From: Sphingomonas piscis
GTDB lineage: Bacteria; Pseudomonadota; Alphaproteobacteria; Sphingomonadales; Sphingomonadaceae
DNA: 64,000 nucleotides
Direction: 5' to 3'
Assembly (NCBI RefSeq): GCF_011300455.1
Contig: NZ_CP049869.1
Coordinates: forward strand, 868,001 to 932,000
The notes beneath the pieces were generated by a model. The model was not told the DNA's origin and ran no database searches. It saw only the letters and a list, made by a program, of their open reading frames with translations. Both the position numbers and the translations under genes were made by a program. Positions 28,769-37,261 of this stretch are shown here, piece after piece; position 1 is the stretch's first letter; each line of letters begins with the position of its first letter.

Positions 28769-29065
28769 ATGCGCCCGTTTCGTACCCTTCTCACCGCGGT
28801 TCTTGCCGCAGGTCTGCTCACCACGCCGGCGCTTGCGCAGCGAAAGCGGGAGCAGGATCGTGCCTTTGAAGGCGCACGTCGCGGCCGAGTCCTGCCGCTT
28901 CCCGAGCTTCGCGAGCGCGTCATGCCCATGGTCGGCCGCGACGCGACTCCGCTCAGCCCCGAAATCAGCGGCCGCACCTACCGCATGAAGTTCATGCGCG
29001 GCGGCCGGGTGATCTGGGTCGACGTCGACGCGGATACCGGCCGCGTCATCCGCCGTTCCGAATAG
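28769..29065 (+). CDS. Small exported PepSY-like protein
   Basis: 98 residues with a signal peptide (MRPFRTLLTAVLAAGLLTTPALAQ). The mature part ends with YRMKFMRGGRVIWVDVDADTGRVI, the pattern of a PepSY domain (peptidase-inhibitory or periplasmic regulatory module). The ATG at 28769 is chosen because it starts the signal peptide; an in-frame GTG at 28748 is directly abutted by AGGAG with no spacing. Its stop is four bases from the convergent Gfo/Idh gene stop. Function is unknown. Confidence 0.72.
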   Translation: MRPFRTLLTAVLAAGLLTTPALAQRKREQDRAFEGARRGRVLPLPELRERVMPMVGRDATPLSPEISGRTYRMKFMRGGRVIWVDVDADTGRVIRRSE

Positions 29066-29068
29066 AGC

Positions 29069-30493
29069 CTAAAGTTCCCATCCCTTCCGATACTCACGCG
29101 TTAGATATTGGTTGGCGCCGAGTACGTTGGTGACTGCCACCGCCCTGCCGTCATAGGCGATCGGCTGGTCGGCCTTCATGGCAACCATCCCCAGCACCAT
29201 CGTCTCATTGAGCGGCACCGCCATTTCGAACGGGTTGGAGATGCCCTCTTCGCCGCGGATTGCGCGGATCCAGTTCATCTCGTGCCCGCCGATGCCGCCT
29301 GAAATGCGCGGCAGGCTGACGGGGATCGCAGCTGCCTTGTCGGCAACGCCTTCCCCGAACAGGATCGGGTTTTCGCCATAGGTCTCGTGGATCAGGTAGC
29401 CGGTCTCCCCAACGAACATCACGCCGCCGCCCGGATCGAGCCGGCTTGAAGGGATGCCCTTGGGCGTCGGCGGCATCAGTCCGCCGTCGTACCAGATCAT
29501 GGTAACCGGCCCGCCCGGCGCGTTCGCGAACTCATAATGGGTGACGCTTGCAAGCGGGTAGCTGGTCAGCACCTCTGGCCCGGCACGATCCCACGGGTTG
29601 GTGTCCCCGCCCCAGCGCGAATGGCGGCTTTCGATCCGAGTCGGCAGGCCGGGCTCCAGCGCCCAGACGGGGAAGTCGATCAGGTGCGCGCCCATGTCGC
29701 CCAGCGCGCCGACCCCGAAAGGCACCCAGCCGCGCCAGTTGAAATGGCCGTAATCGGGGTTGTAACCCCAATCGACGGACGCCGGACCGAGCCACATGTC
29801 CCAGTCGAGGCTTGCCGGCGTATCCACCGGATCCGGCTTGGCGATCCCCTGCGGCCACACGGGGCGGTTGGTCCAGACATGGACCTCCCGGACCCTGCCG
29901 ATCACCCCGCCGCGGATCAGCTCCACAACGCGGCGCCCGTCATCGCCCGAGTGGCCCTGGTTACCCATTTGGGTCACCAACTTCGGGTTCTTGCGCGCGA
30001 GGTCGAGCAGCAGTCGCCCCTCGTGGACCGAATAGGCCATCGGCTTCTGAACGTAGACGTGGAGCCCGCGCTCCATCGCCATCTTGGCTGCGGCGGCGTG
30101 GTGATGGTCGGGGGTGGCGATGACCACGGCGTCGATGTCTTTCTGGGCATCGAACATGCGGCGATAGTCCGCATATTTCGCTGCCGCGTCATACTTGGCC
30201 TTCAGTGGGTCCCGCTCAGGATTCGGCTGTCCCTTGTCGTCCAGGAAAGCCCTGGCGACATGTTCGAAATCAACGTCGGCAAGCGCCACGATATTCTGGC
30301 TGACGAGATTATTGGCATTGTTGTTGCCCATCCCGCCGGCGCCGATGATGGCGACGTTCACCGTGTCGCTCGGCGCCAGCTTTCTTCGCTTGCCGCGCGG
30401 CGCCGCTTCGGCCGATGCCGACAATGCGGCGGCGCCAAGCGCTGCAGCCCCGGAAGCCACGAAGTCGCGTCGGCTGAAGTCCATATCGATCAT
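29069..30493 (-). CDS. Tat-exported Gfo/Idh/MocA family oxidoreductase
   Basis: 474 residues. A twin-arginine signal (SRRDFVASGAAALGAAALSA) precedes the NAD(P)-binding Rossmann motif VNVAIIGAGGMG. The family KP motif is present as VQKPMAYSVHEG, where E-K-P is the rule and here the residue before K is Q. The C-terminal substrate domain contains GALGDMGAHLIDFPVWAL and MNWIRAIRGEEGISNPFE. Periplasmic members hold their nucleotide tightly, as in glucose-fructose oxidoreductase. It is the last gene of a minus-strand operon after a GMC oxidoreductase and its small subunit, so a keto-sugar substrate is likely. Confidence 0.87.
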   Translation of the reverse strand: MIDMDFSRRDFVASGAAALGAAALSASAEAAPRGKRRKLAPSDTVNVAIIGAGGMGNNNANNLVSQNIVALADVDFEHVARAFLDDKGQPNPERDPLKAKYDAAAKYADYRRMFDAQKDIDAVVIATPDHHHAAAAKMAMERGLHVYVQKPMAYSVHEGRLLLDLARKNPKLVTQMGNQGHSGDDGRRVVELIRGGVIGRVREVHVWTNRPVWPQGIAKPDPVDTPASLDWDMWLGPASVDWGYNPDYGHFNWRGWVPFGVGALGDMGAHLIDFPVWALEPGLPTRIESRHSRWGGDTNPWDRAGPEVLTSYPLASVTHYEFANAPGGPVTMIWYDGGLMPPTPKGIPSSRLDPGGGVMFVGETGYLIHETYGENPILFGEGVADKAAAIPVSLPRISGGIGGHEMNWIRAIRGEEGISNPFEMAVPLNETMVLGMVAMKADQPIAYDGRAVAVTNVLGANQYLTREYRKGWEL

Positions 30494-30496
30494 GCG

Positions 30497-31171
30497 TTAT
30501 GACTTTCGCTTGAGGTTCAGGCTGGCAAGGACCTGGTCGAGGTGGGCAAGGGCTTCGGCGCTCGGGCCGGGGTAATCACCCTCCAGCGGCACGTTGCCGA
30601 TGTAGCCGAGCTCCTCAATGCCGGGCTCGCTGGTGTAATAAGCCCCTGCCGTCAGGAACTTCATCTTGTCGAGAAAGGCCTTCCCCTTGGGGTCGGCTGC
30701 GGCGGCGGCGGTCAGGATTGCGCCGCGCTGTGCCTCGCCGAGCTGAGCATAGCCGCGGCCATGCTGCCTCCGCGCCTCACGCTCGACCCATGCGAAGCCG
30801 GCGAGTAAGGTGGCGCGGTCCGCCTGCTGATCCGGATATGGGGCGCTGACCCATTCGTTGACGAAATGGTGGATACCGATCGTGCTCGGCGCCGGCCACT
30901 GACCCTCGGCCGGCAGGATGGTGTCGCACAGTGCCGCCGCCGTATCCAGCTGTGCCGCCGTCAGCGTCTTGGGCCAGGGAACGACCGGCTCCAGCATAGT
31001 CGGATCGGTGCCGTAGCCCGGTGCCGTTACCGGCGGCACCGTGACGGACGGCCAGTCGCCGCCCGTCGTCGGCGGCGCAGCATAGGCACCGTTCAGCGGC
31101 ACGCTTCCCGCCGCGATCGCACCCGCAAGCCATTGCAGCGTCACTCGCCGGTCGATCTCAGGCCCGCTCAC
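30497..31171 (-). CDS. Gluconate 2-dehydrogenase subunit 3-like protein (small subunit of GMC 1)
   Basis: 224 residues of the gluconate 2-dehydrogenase subunit 3 family, the small partner of membrane-associated GMC dehydrogenases. The N terminus (EIDRRVTLQWLAGAIAAGS) is a Tat-like signal. The body has LDTAAALCDTILPAEG, WVEREARRQHGRGYAQLGEAQRGAIL and FLDKMKFLTAGAYYTSEPGIEELGY, typical of the family. The start is a GTG that overlaps the GMC stop (GTGA). In characterised FAD-glucose and gluconate dehydrogenases this subunit carries the signal peptide for the catalytic subunit. The catalytic neighbour here has none. Confidence 0.88.
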   Translation of the reverse strand: MSGPEIDRRVTLQWLAGAIAAGSVPLNGAYAAPPTTGGDWPSVTVPPVTAPGYGTDPTMLEPVVPWPKTLTAAQLDTAAALCDTILPAEGQWPAPSTIGIHHFVNEWVSAPYPDQQADRATLLAGFAWVEREARRQHGRGYAQLGEAQRGAILTAAAAADPKGKAFLDKMKFLTAGAYYTSEPGIEELGYIGNVPLEGDYPGPSAEALAHLDQVLASLNLKRKS

Positions 31172-32853
31172 AGTTCACCCCTCTTGCGGCGGCGAAGCAG
31201 CTCGACGCTTCCGCGCCACGCCAGTGCCATGATGCTGAGGGTGGGGTTCTTGTCGGGATTGGACGGCAGCACCGACCCGTCCATCAGGTACAGACCCGGC
31301 ACGTCCCACGCCCGGCCGAAGCTGTCCACGACGGAGTTCTTGGGATCGCCACCCATTCGCGCGGTGCCGACCTCGTGGATCATCTCGCCGCCCGCGCTGA
31401 TCTTCACCGGACCCGACGCATCGGCGGCGTCATACTTCGCCCCGATGCGATCGAAGATCTCGACCATCGTCTTGCGCATATGCTCGGCCTGGCGAATTTC
31501 CGGCTCACCCCACTTCCAGTGGAAGCGAAGCACGGGAATTCCGAACTTGTCCTTGGCGCTCGGGTCCAGCTCGCAATAACAATCCTTGTTGGGGATCATC
31601 TCGCCGCGCCCGGCAAAGCCGATGCCGCTGCCGAAGGTCCGCCGCATATGGTTGCGCAGCCCCTTGCCGAACCCTTCGAAGCCGAGCGCATTCCAGCCAT
31701 GGCCCATGCCCGGATGCTTGCCCCAGTCACCCCAGACTTCGAGATGATACCCGCGCGGGAACCCCAATTCCTTATGCTTTTCGTCTTGCCACCAAGGCAT
31801 GTAGACATGGGCGAAGGAGACGCCGTCCTCATTGTACATCGGCCGCCCCTCGAGCGCGGGAACCTTGGCGCCCATGCCGAACCCAACCGTGTCCATCAGG
31901 TTCATGCCGACCTGCCCGCTCGAATTGGCGAGGCCGTCCGGTGAACGGCTTTTCGAATTGAGCAGGATACGCGCAGTCTCGCAGGCGCTGGCGGCAAGCA
32001 CCACGGCGCCCGCTTGCGCTTCCTTCCACTGGCCGGTTTTCTTGTCGACGTAGCGGATGCCGGTCGCTTTCCCGGTTTTGTCGGTAAGCACTTCGGCGAC
32101 CATCGCGTCGGTCGTCACTGTCACGTTGCCGGTCTTGAGCGCGGGCGGCAGAAGCACTGTGACCGCCTGAAAGTTGGCCTTGATGGAACAGCCGCGGTCG
32201 CACGGCGACGCGTAGAAACAGGGGTCGCGGCCGTCGATCGGACGAGTGATGATGGCGCGTGGCGGAGCGATGCATGGAATTCCCATCTCATCGCAGGCCG
32301 CCTTCAGCAGCAGTTCCGGCACCCGTGGCACCGGTGGCGGCTGGCGGATTCCGGGCGGCGAATGCGGCACGTTCGGCAAGTCGATATTCTCGCCGATCAC
32401 GCCCATCAGTTTCTCAGAACGGTCGTACCAGGGTTTCAGGTCGTCGTAGCCGATCGGCCAGTCCACCCCCATGCCATCACGGCTGTATGGCTTGAAATCG
32501 AGCGGCCCGAAGCGCGGCACGTGGCGCGCCCAATGGTTGGTCCGCCCGCCAAGCATCCGCGATCGCCACCACATGAACTGGCTTCCCTCGGCCACCGTGT
32601 AGGGCTCGCCCGGAACTTGCCAGCCGCCGTCCACCGTCGCGTCATAATAGCCGAACGGCTTGTCCGGGGTGCTGACCGCACGCAGCGGCGCCTCCCGATC
32701 CCAGTTCATCATGGGAGTCTCGGCCTCGGGATCGTAGTGGCGACCTGCTTCGTAGATGTGCACCTTCACGCCCGCACGGCCGAGCGCATAGGCGGCCATG
32801 CTGCCGCCGACGCCTGAGCCGACGACGATCACGTCCGGCTGGTTAGTTGCCAT
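31168..32853 (-). CDS. GMC-family FAD oxidoreductase 1 (glycoside/sugar dehydrogenase type)
   Basis: 561-residue flavoenzyme. The FAD motif VVGSGVGGSMAAYALG is at residues 10-25. A cysteine set C212-x5-C218-x3-C222 lies at the position where bacterial FAD-glucose dehydrogenases bind an iron-sulfur cluster. The catalytic His region reads HEVGTARMGG, and the C terminus has the Asn-Pro motif DKNPTLSIMAL. There is no signal peptide, so export by hitch-hiking on the Tat-signalled small subunit is likely. It resembles the LacA/LacC pair that oxidises lactose in Caulobacter, but no LacB-like cytochrome c is adjacent. It leads a three-gene minus-strand operon. Confidence 0.9.
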   Translation of the reverse strand: MATNQPDVIVVGSGVGGSMAAYALGRAGVKVHIYEAGRHYDPEAETPMMNWDREAPLRAVSTPDKPFGYYDATVDGGWQVPGEPYTVAEGSQFMWWRSRMLGGRTNHWARHVPRFGPLDFKPYSRDGMGVDWPIGYDDLKPWYDRSEKLMGVIGENIDLPNVPHSPPGIRQPPPVPRVPELLLKAACDEMGIPCIAPPRAIITRPIDGRDPCFYASPCDRGCSIKANFQAVTVLLPPALKTGNVTVTTDAMVAEVLTDKTGKATGIRYVDKKTGQWKEAQAGAVVLAASACETARILLNSKSRSPDGLANSSGQVGMNLMDTVGFGMGAKVPALEGRPMYNEDGVSFAHVYMPWWQDEKHKELGFPRGYHLEVWGDWGKHPGMGHGWNALGFEGFGKGLRNHMRRTFGSGIGFAGRGEMIPNKDCYCELDPSAKDKFGIPVLRFHWKWGEPEIRQAEHMRKTMVEIFDRIGAKYDAADASGPVKISAGGEMIHEVGTARMGGDPKNSVVDSFGRAWDVPGLYLMDGSVLPSNPDKNPTLSIMALAWRGSVELLRRRKRGEL

Positions 32854-33183
32854 CCTCTCCCCTCATGCGGACGTCATTGCGCCGCTTGATCGCCGGCCTC
32901 CCTGACCAGGCTTTCGCTGTAGAGCACGAGCAACTGCACGTCGGCAATAGACTGGGATGAGGGTGTGCGGATTCTCGCCGGCAGGTGAAAAAAGTCCAAT
33001 CCCAGCGGAGCGAGCTGACCTAATTTCGGTCTCCTTCGAAGCGCTTCCCTTCCCATCCGGCGCCTCGTTGCGGAGAGACTGGTTTGCACGATCGTTTGGC
33101 TCTGGATGCGTTCCTCCGACCGCTCGGCACCCGTCTCTCCGCGCTTTTCGCCTTCGTTCCGTCCATCTTCATCGTTGGCCGCA
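32854..33183. other. 330-base region without a supported gene
   Basis: Upstream region shared by the GMC 1 operon (minus) and the small conserved gene (plus). It holds a perfect 10-bp palindrome GAAGCGCTTC at 33038-33047, with the AGCGCT core seen in some LacI-family operators. A minus-strand frame of 71 codons (32874-33089) and an N-terminal extension of the next gene back to 33106 are open, but neither has a ribosome binding site or a recognisable product. Confidence 0.5.
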
Positions 33184-33522
33184 ATGCCGCTGCCCTACAC
33201 GCCTGACGGCCGCTATTTCATCCACCGCAGCAAGGCGGGGCCGAGGCTATGGCGCGCGGCCAATCCGAATCTGGACGAGAAGCAGCGGATGCGGATCGCG
33301 CGTGACCTGATGCGCGCGCGCCGGCTGATCAAAACCGCCAAGGGCAATGAGGAAGTGCTCGACGCCATTCGGGCGCAAGTGGATCGGGCGAAGCAGGCGC
33401 TTGGCGAACGCGGTCCCGCATGGTGGACCGACAAGGCACCGGACTATGACCGGTCACTGGTCAAGAACACACCCTACGCCGCCTGGTGGGAGGAGTGGCA
33501 GCGAAGCCGCCCTAGCACGTAG
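33184..33522 (+). CDS. Small conserved hypothetical protein
   Basis: 112 residues, basic and soluble. Visible features are PLPYTPDGRYFIHRSKAGPR, RLWRAANPNLDEKQRMRIA, an Arg/Lys-rich helix (RDLMRARRLIK) and GERGPAWWTDKAPDYDRS followed by NTPYAAWW. I have the impression of similar short proteins in sphingomonads but know no function. The start at 33184 begins at the conserved-looking part; an upstream ATG at 33106 adds a low-complexity segment without support. There is no signal peptide. It is not obviously linked to the sugar genes around it. Confidence 0.6.
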   Translation: MPLPYTPDGRYFIHRSKAGPRLWRAANPNLDEKQRMRIARDLMRARRLIKTAKGNEEVLDAIRAQVDRAKQALGERGPAWWTDKAPDYDRSLVKNTPYAAWWEEWQRSRPST

Positions 33523-33592
33523 CCGCTCGCCTGCAGCCGAGGCCGCGAGCTGCCGTTTGACGGCGGCCGAATTTTGCGCGAGCCTGTTGCTC

Positions 33593-34342
33593 ATGATGAT
33601 CATCGCCATCGCGCTCGCCGCCGCCGCTCAACAGCCCAAACCCGAAGAGACGGAGCAGTGGACCCCTGTCCCGCCGATCGTCACGCCGGGACCGGTCACC
33701 TCGCCGGCGCCGCCGTCCGATGCCGTCGTGCTGTTGGGTAGTGGCACCGATCTCAAGGAATGGGCGTCGATGGACGGCAAAGCCGCTGCCTGGACCTTAA
33801 ATCGCGACGGCAGCGTCACCGTCAAGAAGGGCACCGGCAACATTCAGACGCGGCGCAGCTTCACTAACTATCAGCTGCATCTGGAATGGCGCGTGCCGGT
33901 GGGCATCAAGGGCGAAGGCCAGGGCCGCGGCAATAGCGGGTTGTTCCTGGCGTCCACCGGAGCCGGTGACAGCGGCTATGAGCTGCAGATCGTCGACAGT
34001 TTCAACAACAAGACCTACGTCAACGGCCAAGCCGCCAGCATCTACAAGCAGTCGCCGCCGCTCGCCAACGCGATGCGCGCGCCCGGGCAGTGGCAGACCT
34101 ATGACGTGATCTGGCATGCGCCGGTCTTCAATGCCGACGGCAGCGTCAAGTCGCAGGCCAGAGTCACCGCCTTTCACAACGGCGTGCTGGTGCAGGACGA
34201 TTATCATGTAACCGGTGAGACGGCTTATATCGGCAAGCCGCAGTACGAGGCGCACGGCCCGTCACCGATCAAGCTGCAGGATCATGGCGACCCCAGCCAG
34301 CCGATCAGCTTCCGCAACATCTGGGTGCGCGAGCTTCCCTAG
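33593..34342 (+). CDS. DUF1080 / 3-keto-disaccharide hydrolase family protein, exported
   Basis: 249 residues. A short signal-like N terminus (MMIIAIALAAAAQQ) precedes a jelly-roll domain of the DUF1080 family, now named 3-keto-disaccharide hydrolase. Family features seen are VVLLGSGTDLKEWASMDGK, FTNYQLHLEWRVP, GRGNSGLFLAS, GYELQIVDSFNNKTY and IKLQDHGDPSQPISFRNIWVREL. Members cleave 3-keto-glucosides made by C3 oxidation of glycosides. The position between two GMC modules and next to keto-sugar reductases fits this. Two adjacent ATGs (33593, 33596) are possible starts and neither has a strong ribosome binding site. Confidence 0.85.
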   Translation: MMIIAIALAAAAQQPKPEETEQWTPVPPIVTPGPVTSPAPPSDAVVLLGSGTDLKEWASMDGKAAAWTLNRDGSVTVKKGTGNIQTRRSFTNYQLHLEWRVPVGIKGEGQGRGNSGLFLASTGAGDSGYELQIVDSFNNKTYVNGQAASIYKQSPPLANAMRAPGQWQTYDVIWHAPVFNADGSVKSQARVTAFHNGVLVQDDYHVTGETAYIGKPQYEAHGPSPIKLQDHGDPSQPISFRNIWVRELP

Positions 34343-34462
34343 CCCTCCTACACGGCCGGTCGCGTGCTTGGCTCCGTGCGGCCGGCCGAGATTGCGTTGC
34401 CCCGAGCTTAAGTTCGCACCTCGTGCGCCAAAACCTGGGACGATCGACAACTTAAGCGCGTC

Positions 34463-35980
34463 TCAGCGCACCAGCCGATAGCTGACGAAGGCAATGCTTT
34501 TGCCGTCGGGAGACCAGCTCGGCACGTTGATTGTCCCCTGCCCGCCGAACAGCCGGGTCAGCACCTTGGGCGGCGCGCTGCCGTCAGCCGGCATGATCCG
34601 CAGCAGGACGTCGCGGTTCGGTGGATGGTCGCCCAGCGCTACATCGAGCCCGAAGGAGATAAAGGCGACCCACTTGCCGTCCGGTGACAGGTGCGGGAAC
34701 CAGTCGCGGAAGTTAGGGTCGGTCGTCACCTGCACGGGGTTCGAACCGTCGGCATTGGCGCGCCAGATCTGCATCGCCCCGGTGCGTGTCGAGTTGAACC
34801 AAAGCGACTTGCCGTCCGGCGACCATTCCGGCCCGTCGTTGGTGCCCGGTCCGGCGAGCAGCACGCGATCCTTGGTGCTGCCGATGTCGCGGCCCCAGAT
34901 CTCATATTTGCCGTTGGTGGTGTGGACGTAAACATACGCCAACGTCTTCCCGTCGGGCGACCAGCCGTGCCAGTAGGACCGCGCGTCAGGATGGCTGACC
35001 CGAAGCACCGGTCTGTCCGACCCGCCGACCGGCAGCGTATAGATGCGCGACAGATTGTCGGGCTGGCTCTGGTCGGAAATGACGAGCTGGGTGCCGTCGG
35101 GCGACAGGCCGTGGTCGTTGTTGTTCTTCAGCTGCTTGCCGGTGTTGACCTGCACCGGCTGGCCGCCGTCGACCGCGATGCGCCAGATCTTGCCTTCGGC
35201 ATTGTAGATCAGCGACTTGCCGTCCCGGCTCCAGTTCGGCGCTTCGATCTTGCCGGGGAAGTGGCGGACGACCCGGCGGCTCTGGACGCCGTCGACCTCC
35301 ATCACCTCCAGGCTGGCCTCGACCCTCGCCGGGTAACCGGTGTCGGACACGTAGGCGAGCTTGGGAACGGCGATCTGCACGTTGGCAAAGTTGGCGGTCT
35401 CCACCACCGTGTCGTTATGCGCGGAAAGAGCCAGTCCGACGAGGTAGGGCGCCTGAAACGGGATCCGGAAGTTGCCGCCGGCATGGGCGAGCTTGCCGCC
35501 GTAGGGCGCGACCGAGAACCAGACGTAATCGCCTTCGCGCTCCAGTCGGATGCGTGCGCTGCTGGTTTTGAGCGCCGAGATGATCTGCCGCGTCGGGCCG
35601 TCCTGCACCTCGCGATATTGCATGGCGATCAGGCCGTCGCCGTGGACCATCACGTCGGCATACGGCGAGCCGGGCGTCTTGTTCTGGCGGATCATCACAC
35701 CCGCCTTGCGATGCGGATCGGTGCCCTTGCCCTCAAACGACACGTCGGCGGAAATGTGGATGTCGCCCGTCCGCTCGGTCCAGGCATATTGGAAAGCGTC
35801 AGCTTCGCCCCAGATGTTGGCGCCGCTGGCAGTCAGGCGATAGCCCTTAGCGGCGAAGGCAGTCGTTCCTTTCACCGAGGTTTTGCCGATGTCGGCGCTC
35901 TGGTCGAAGATCCCGACCTTGGCCGCCGCTGGCGATGCGGCGAGCAACGCGCCGAGCGCCGCCACTAAGATGCCCCTCAT
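34463..35980 (-). CDS. Exported TolB-like WD40/PD40 beta-propeller protein
   Basis: 505 residues with a signal peptide (MRGILVAALGALLAASPAAA). Residues about 25-200 form a lectin-like domain (SGANIWGEADAFQYAWTE, HRKAGVMIRQNKTPGSPYAD, ALSAHNDT). The rest is a beta-propeller with repeated PD40 units, for example NWSRDGKSLIYN, GWSPDGKTLAYV, EWSPDGKSLWFN, HLSPDGKWVAFI and SWSPDGKSIAFV. Such proteins occur in glycan-use loci and may bind carbohydrate, but no enzyme site is visible. The ATG at 35980 follows GGGGAGAGAGG. The gene is divergent from the Gfo/Idh operon. Confidence 0.85.
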   Translation of the reverse strand: MRGILVAALGALLAASPAAAKVGIFDQSADIGKTSVKGTTAFAAKGYRLTASGANIWGEADAFQYAWTERTGDIHISADVSFEGKGTDPHRKAGVMIRQNKTPGSPYADVMVHGDGLIAMQYREVQDGPTRQIISALKTSSARIRLEREGDYVWFSVAPYGGKLAHAGGNFRIPFQAPYLVGLALSAHNDTVVETANFANVQIAVPKLAYVSDTGYPARVEASLEVMEVDGVQSRRVVRHFPGKIEAPNWSRDGKSLIYNAEGKIWRIAVDGGQPVQVNTGKQLKNNNDHGLSPDGTQLVISDQSQPDNLSRIYTLPVGGSDRPVLRVSHPDARSYWHGWSPDGKTLAYVYVHTTNGKYEIWGRDIGSTKDRVLLAGPGTNDGPEWSPDGKSLWFNSTRTGAMQIWRANADGSNPVQVTTDPNFRDWFPHLSPDGKWVAFISFGLDVALGDHPPNRDVLLRIMPADGSAPPKVLTRLFGGQGTINVPSWSPDGKSIAFVSYRLVR

Positions 35981-36028
35981 CCTCTCTCCCCTTTTCCTGG
36001 AAATGAGTGTGCGGCGAGTTCGGCTAAG

Positions 36029-36046
36029 GCGCAAGCGGGCTTGCGC
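36029..36046. promoter_or_regulatory. 7-bp inverted repeat between divergent genes
   Basis: GCGCAAG and CTTGCGC face each other across CGGG at 36029-36046, midway between the divergent TolB-like gene and the Gfo/Idh operon. It may be an operator for one or both transcripts; no terminator-like T-tract follows. Confidence 0.4.
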
Positions 36047-36090
36047 GAGTTCGCGCGGCAGCGCATTCCCAGGGAAAACAGGAGGGATGC

Positions 36091-37203
36091 ATGACCGAGG
36101 AGATCGACCGTCGGACCACTTTGGCGGGGCTTGGAGCGATCGGCCTGACCGCCGCTGCCTGCGGATCTGCGCAGGTTCCGCCGGGCGGCGGACGCAAGCT
36201 CGGCTATGCCATTGTTGGGCTGGGCAGTTATGCGACGCGCCAGATCATGCCGCGCTTCAAGGATTGTCGTTTCTCACGGCTCACGGCGCTTGTCAGCGGC
36301 ACGCCGTCCAAGCTTGAGCAATATGGCGAGGAATACGGCATCCCCGGACGCAACCGCTACAGCTACGCCAACTTCGACAGCATCCGGTCTAACCCGGACG
36401 TCGACATCGTCTACATCATCCTGCCCAACAGCATGCATGCCGAATATACGGTGCGCGCGGCCCGAGCCGGCAAGCATGTGATGTGCGAAAAGCCCATGGC
36501 GGTGAGCTCGGCCGAATGTCAGCAGATGATCGCCGCCTGCCGACAGGCAAACCGTAAGCTGATGATCGGCTATCGAAGCCGCTTTCAGCCGCACAATATC
36601 GAAGCGATCAGGCTGGCCCGGAGCCGCGCCGTCGGCAAGCCGGGCCTCATCGAATCCGAACATGGCTTCACAATCGGCGACCCGACCCAGTGGCGGTTGA
36701 AGCGTGCATTGTCGGGCGGCGGGTCGTTGATGGATATCGGCATCTACAGCGTCCAGGCGCTGCGCTACATGGCGGGCGAGGAGCCGGTGTCGGTGTCCTC
36801 GACCGAGTTCACCGACCGACGCGACGTCCGCTTCCGCGATTGCGAGGACCGGATCGCCTTCAACTTCCTCTTCCCCTCGGGTCTGATCGGCCAGGGATTC
36901 TCCTCCTACAACAGCAACCACAATCATCTCCGGCTTTCCGGAGACAAGGGCTGGATCGATCTCGATCCGGCCACCAGCTACGGCGGGCAGAAGATGCGGG
37001 TGCGGATCGGAAGCGACGAACGGGAGGTCGATCCGCCCGCCGGGCCGGGCGCCAACCAATTCGCCGCTCAGCTCGATCACCTTTCCCAATGCGTCCTCAC
37101 CAACAGGGAGCCGATCGTGAACGGTGAAGAGGGTCTTCGCGACCTCAGGGTCATGGAGGCGATCTATCGCTCCATGAAGGAAGGCCGCACCATTCGCCTG
37201 TGA
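36091..37203 (+). CDS. Gfo/Idh/MocA family oxidoreductase with Tat/lipoprotein signal
   Basis: 370 residues. The N terminus EIDRRTTLAGLGAIGLTAAAC combines a twin-arginine motif with a lipobox-like cysteine, so it is probably exported and perhaps lipidated. The Rossmann motif is YAIVGLGSYATRQI and the family motif is CEKPMAVSSAEC. The C-terminal domain has GGGSLMDIGIYSVQALRYMAGEEP, like glucose-fructose oxidoreductase. GGAGGG precedes the ATG. It is the first gene of a five-gene plus-strand operon with two isomerase-like TIM barrels, a second Gfo/Idh enzyme and an MFS transporter. The substrate is unknown; a keto-sugar is likely. Confidence 0.88.
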   Translation: MTEEIDRRTTLAGLGAIGLTAAACGSAQVPPGGGRKLGYAIVGLGSYATRQIMPRFKDCRFSRLTALVSGTPSKLEQYGEEYGIPGRNRYSYANFDSIRSNPDVDIVYIILPNSMHAEYTVRAARAGKHVMCEKPMAVSSAECQQMIAACRQANRKLMIGYRSRFQPHNIEAIRLARSRAVGKPGLIESEHGFTIGDPTQWRLKRALSGGGSLMDIGIYSVQALRYMAGEEPVSVSSTEFTDRRDVRFRDCEDRIAFNFLFPSGLIGQGFSSYNSNHNHLRLSGDKGWIDLDPATSYGGQKMRVRIGSDEREVDPPAGPGANQFAAQLDHLSQCVLTNREPIVNGEEGLRDLRVMEAIYRSMKEGRTIRL

Positions 37204-37261
37204 GCGCTTGCCGCGGGCAAAAGCTTCGCTAACAAGGTGAAAAGCCTTGGGAGAGGGAAAC

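Noticed and set aside
32874..33089. A 71-codon minus-strand frame upstream of GMC 1
   Set aside because: No ribosome binding site, no domain and no homologue that I recognise; left as unassigned intergenic sequence.
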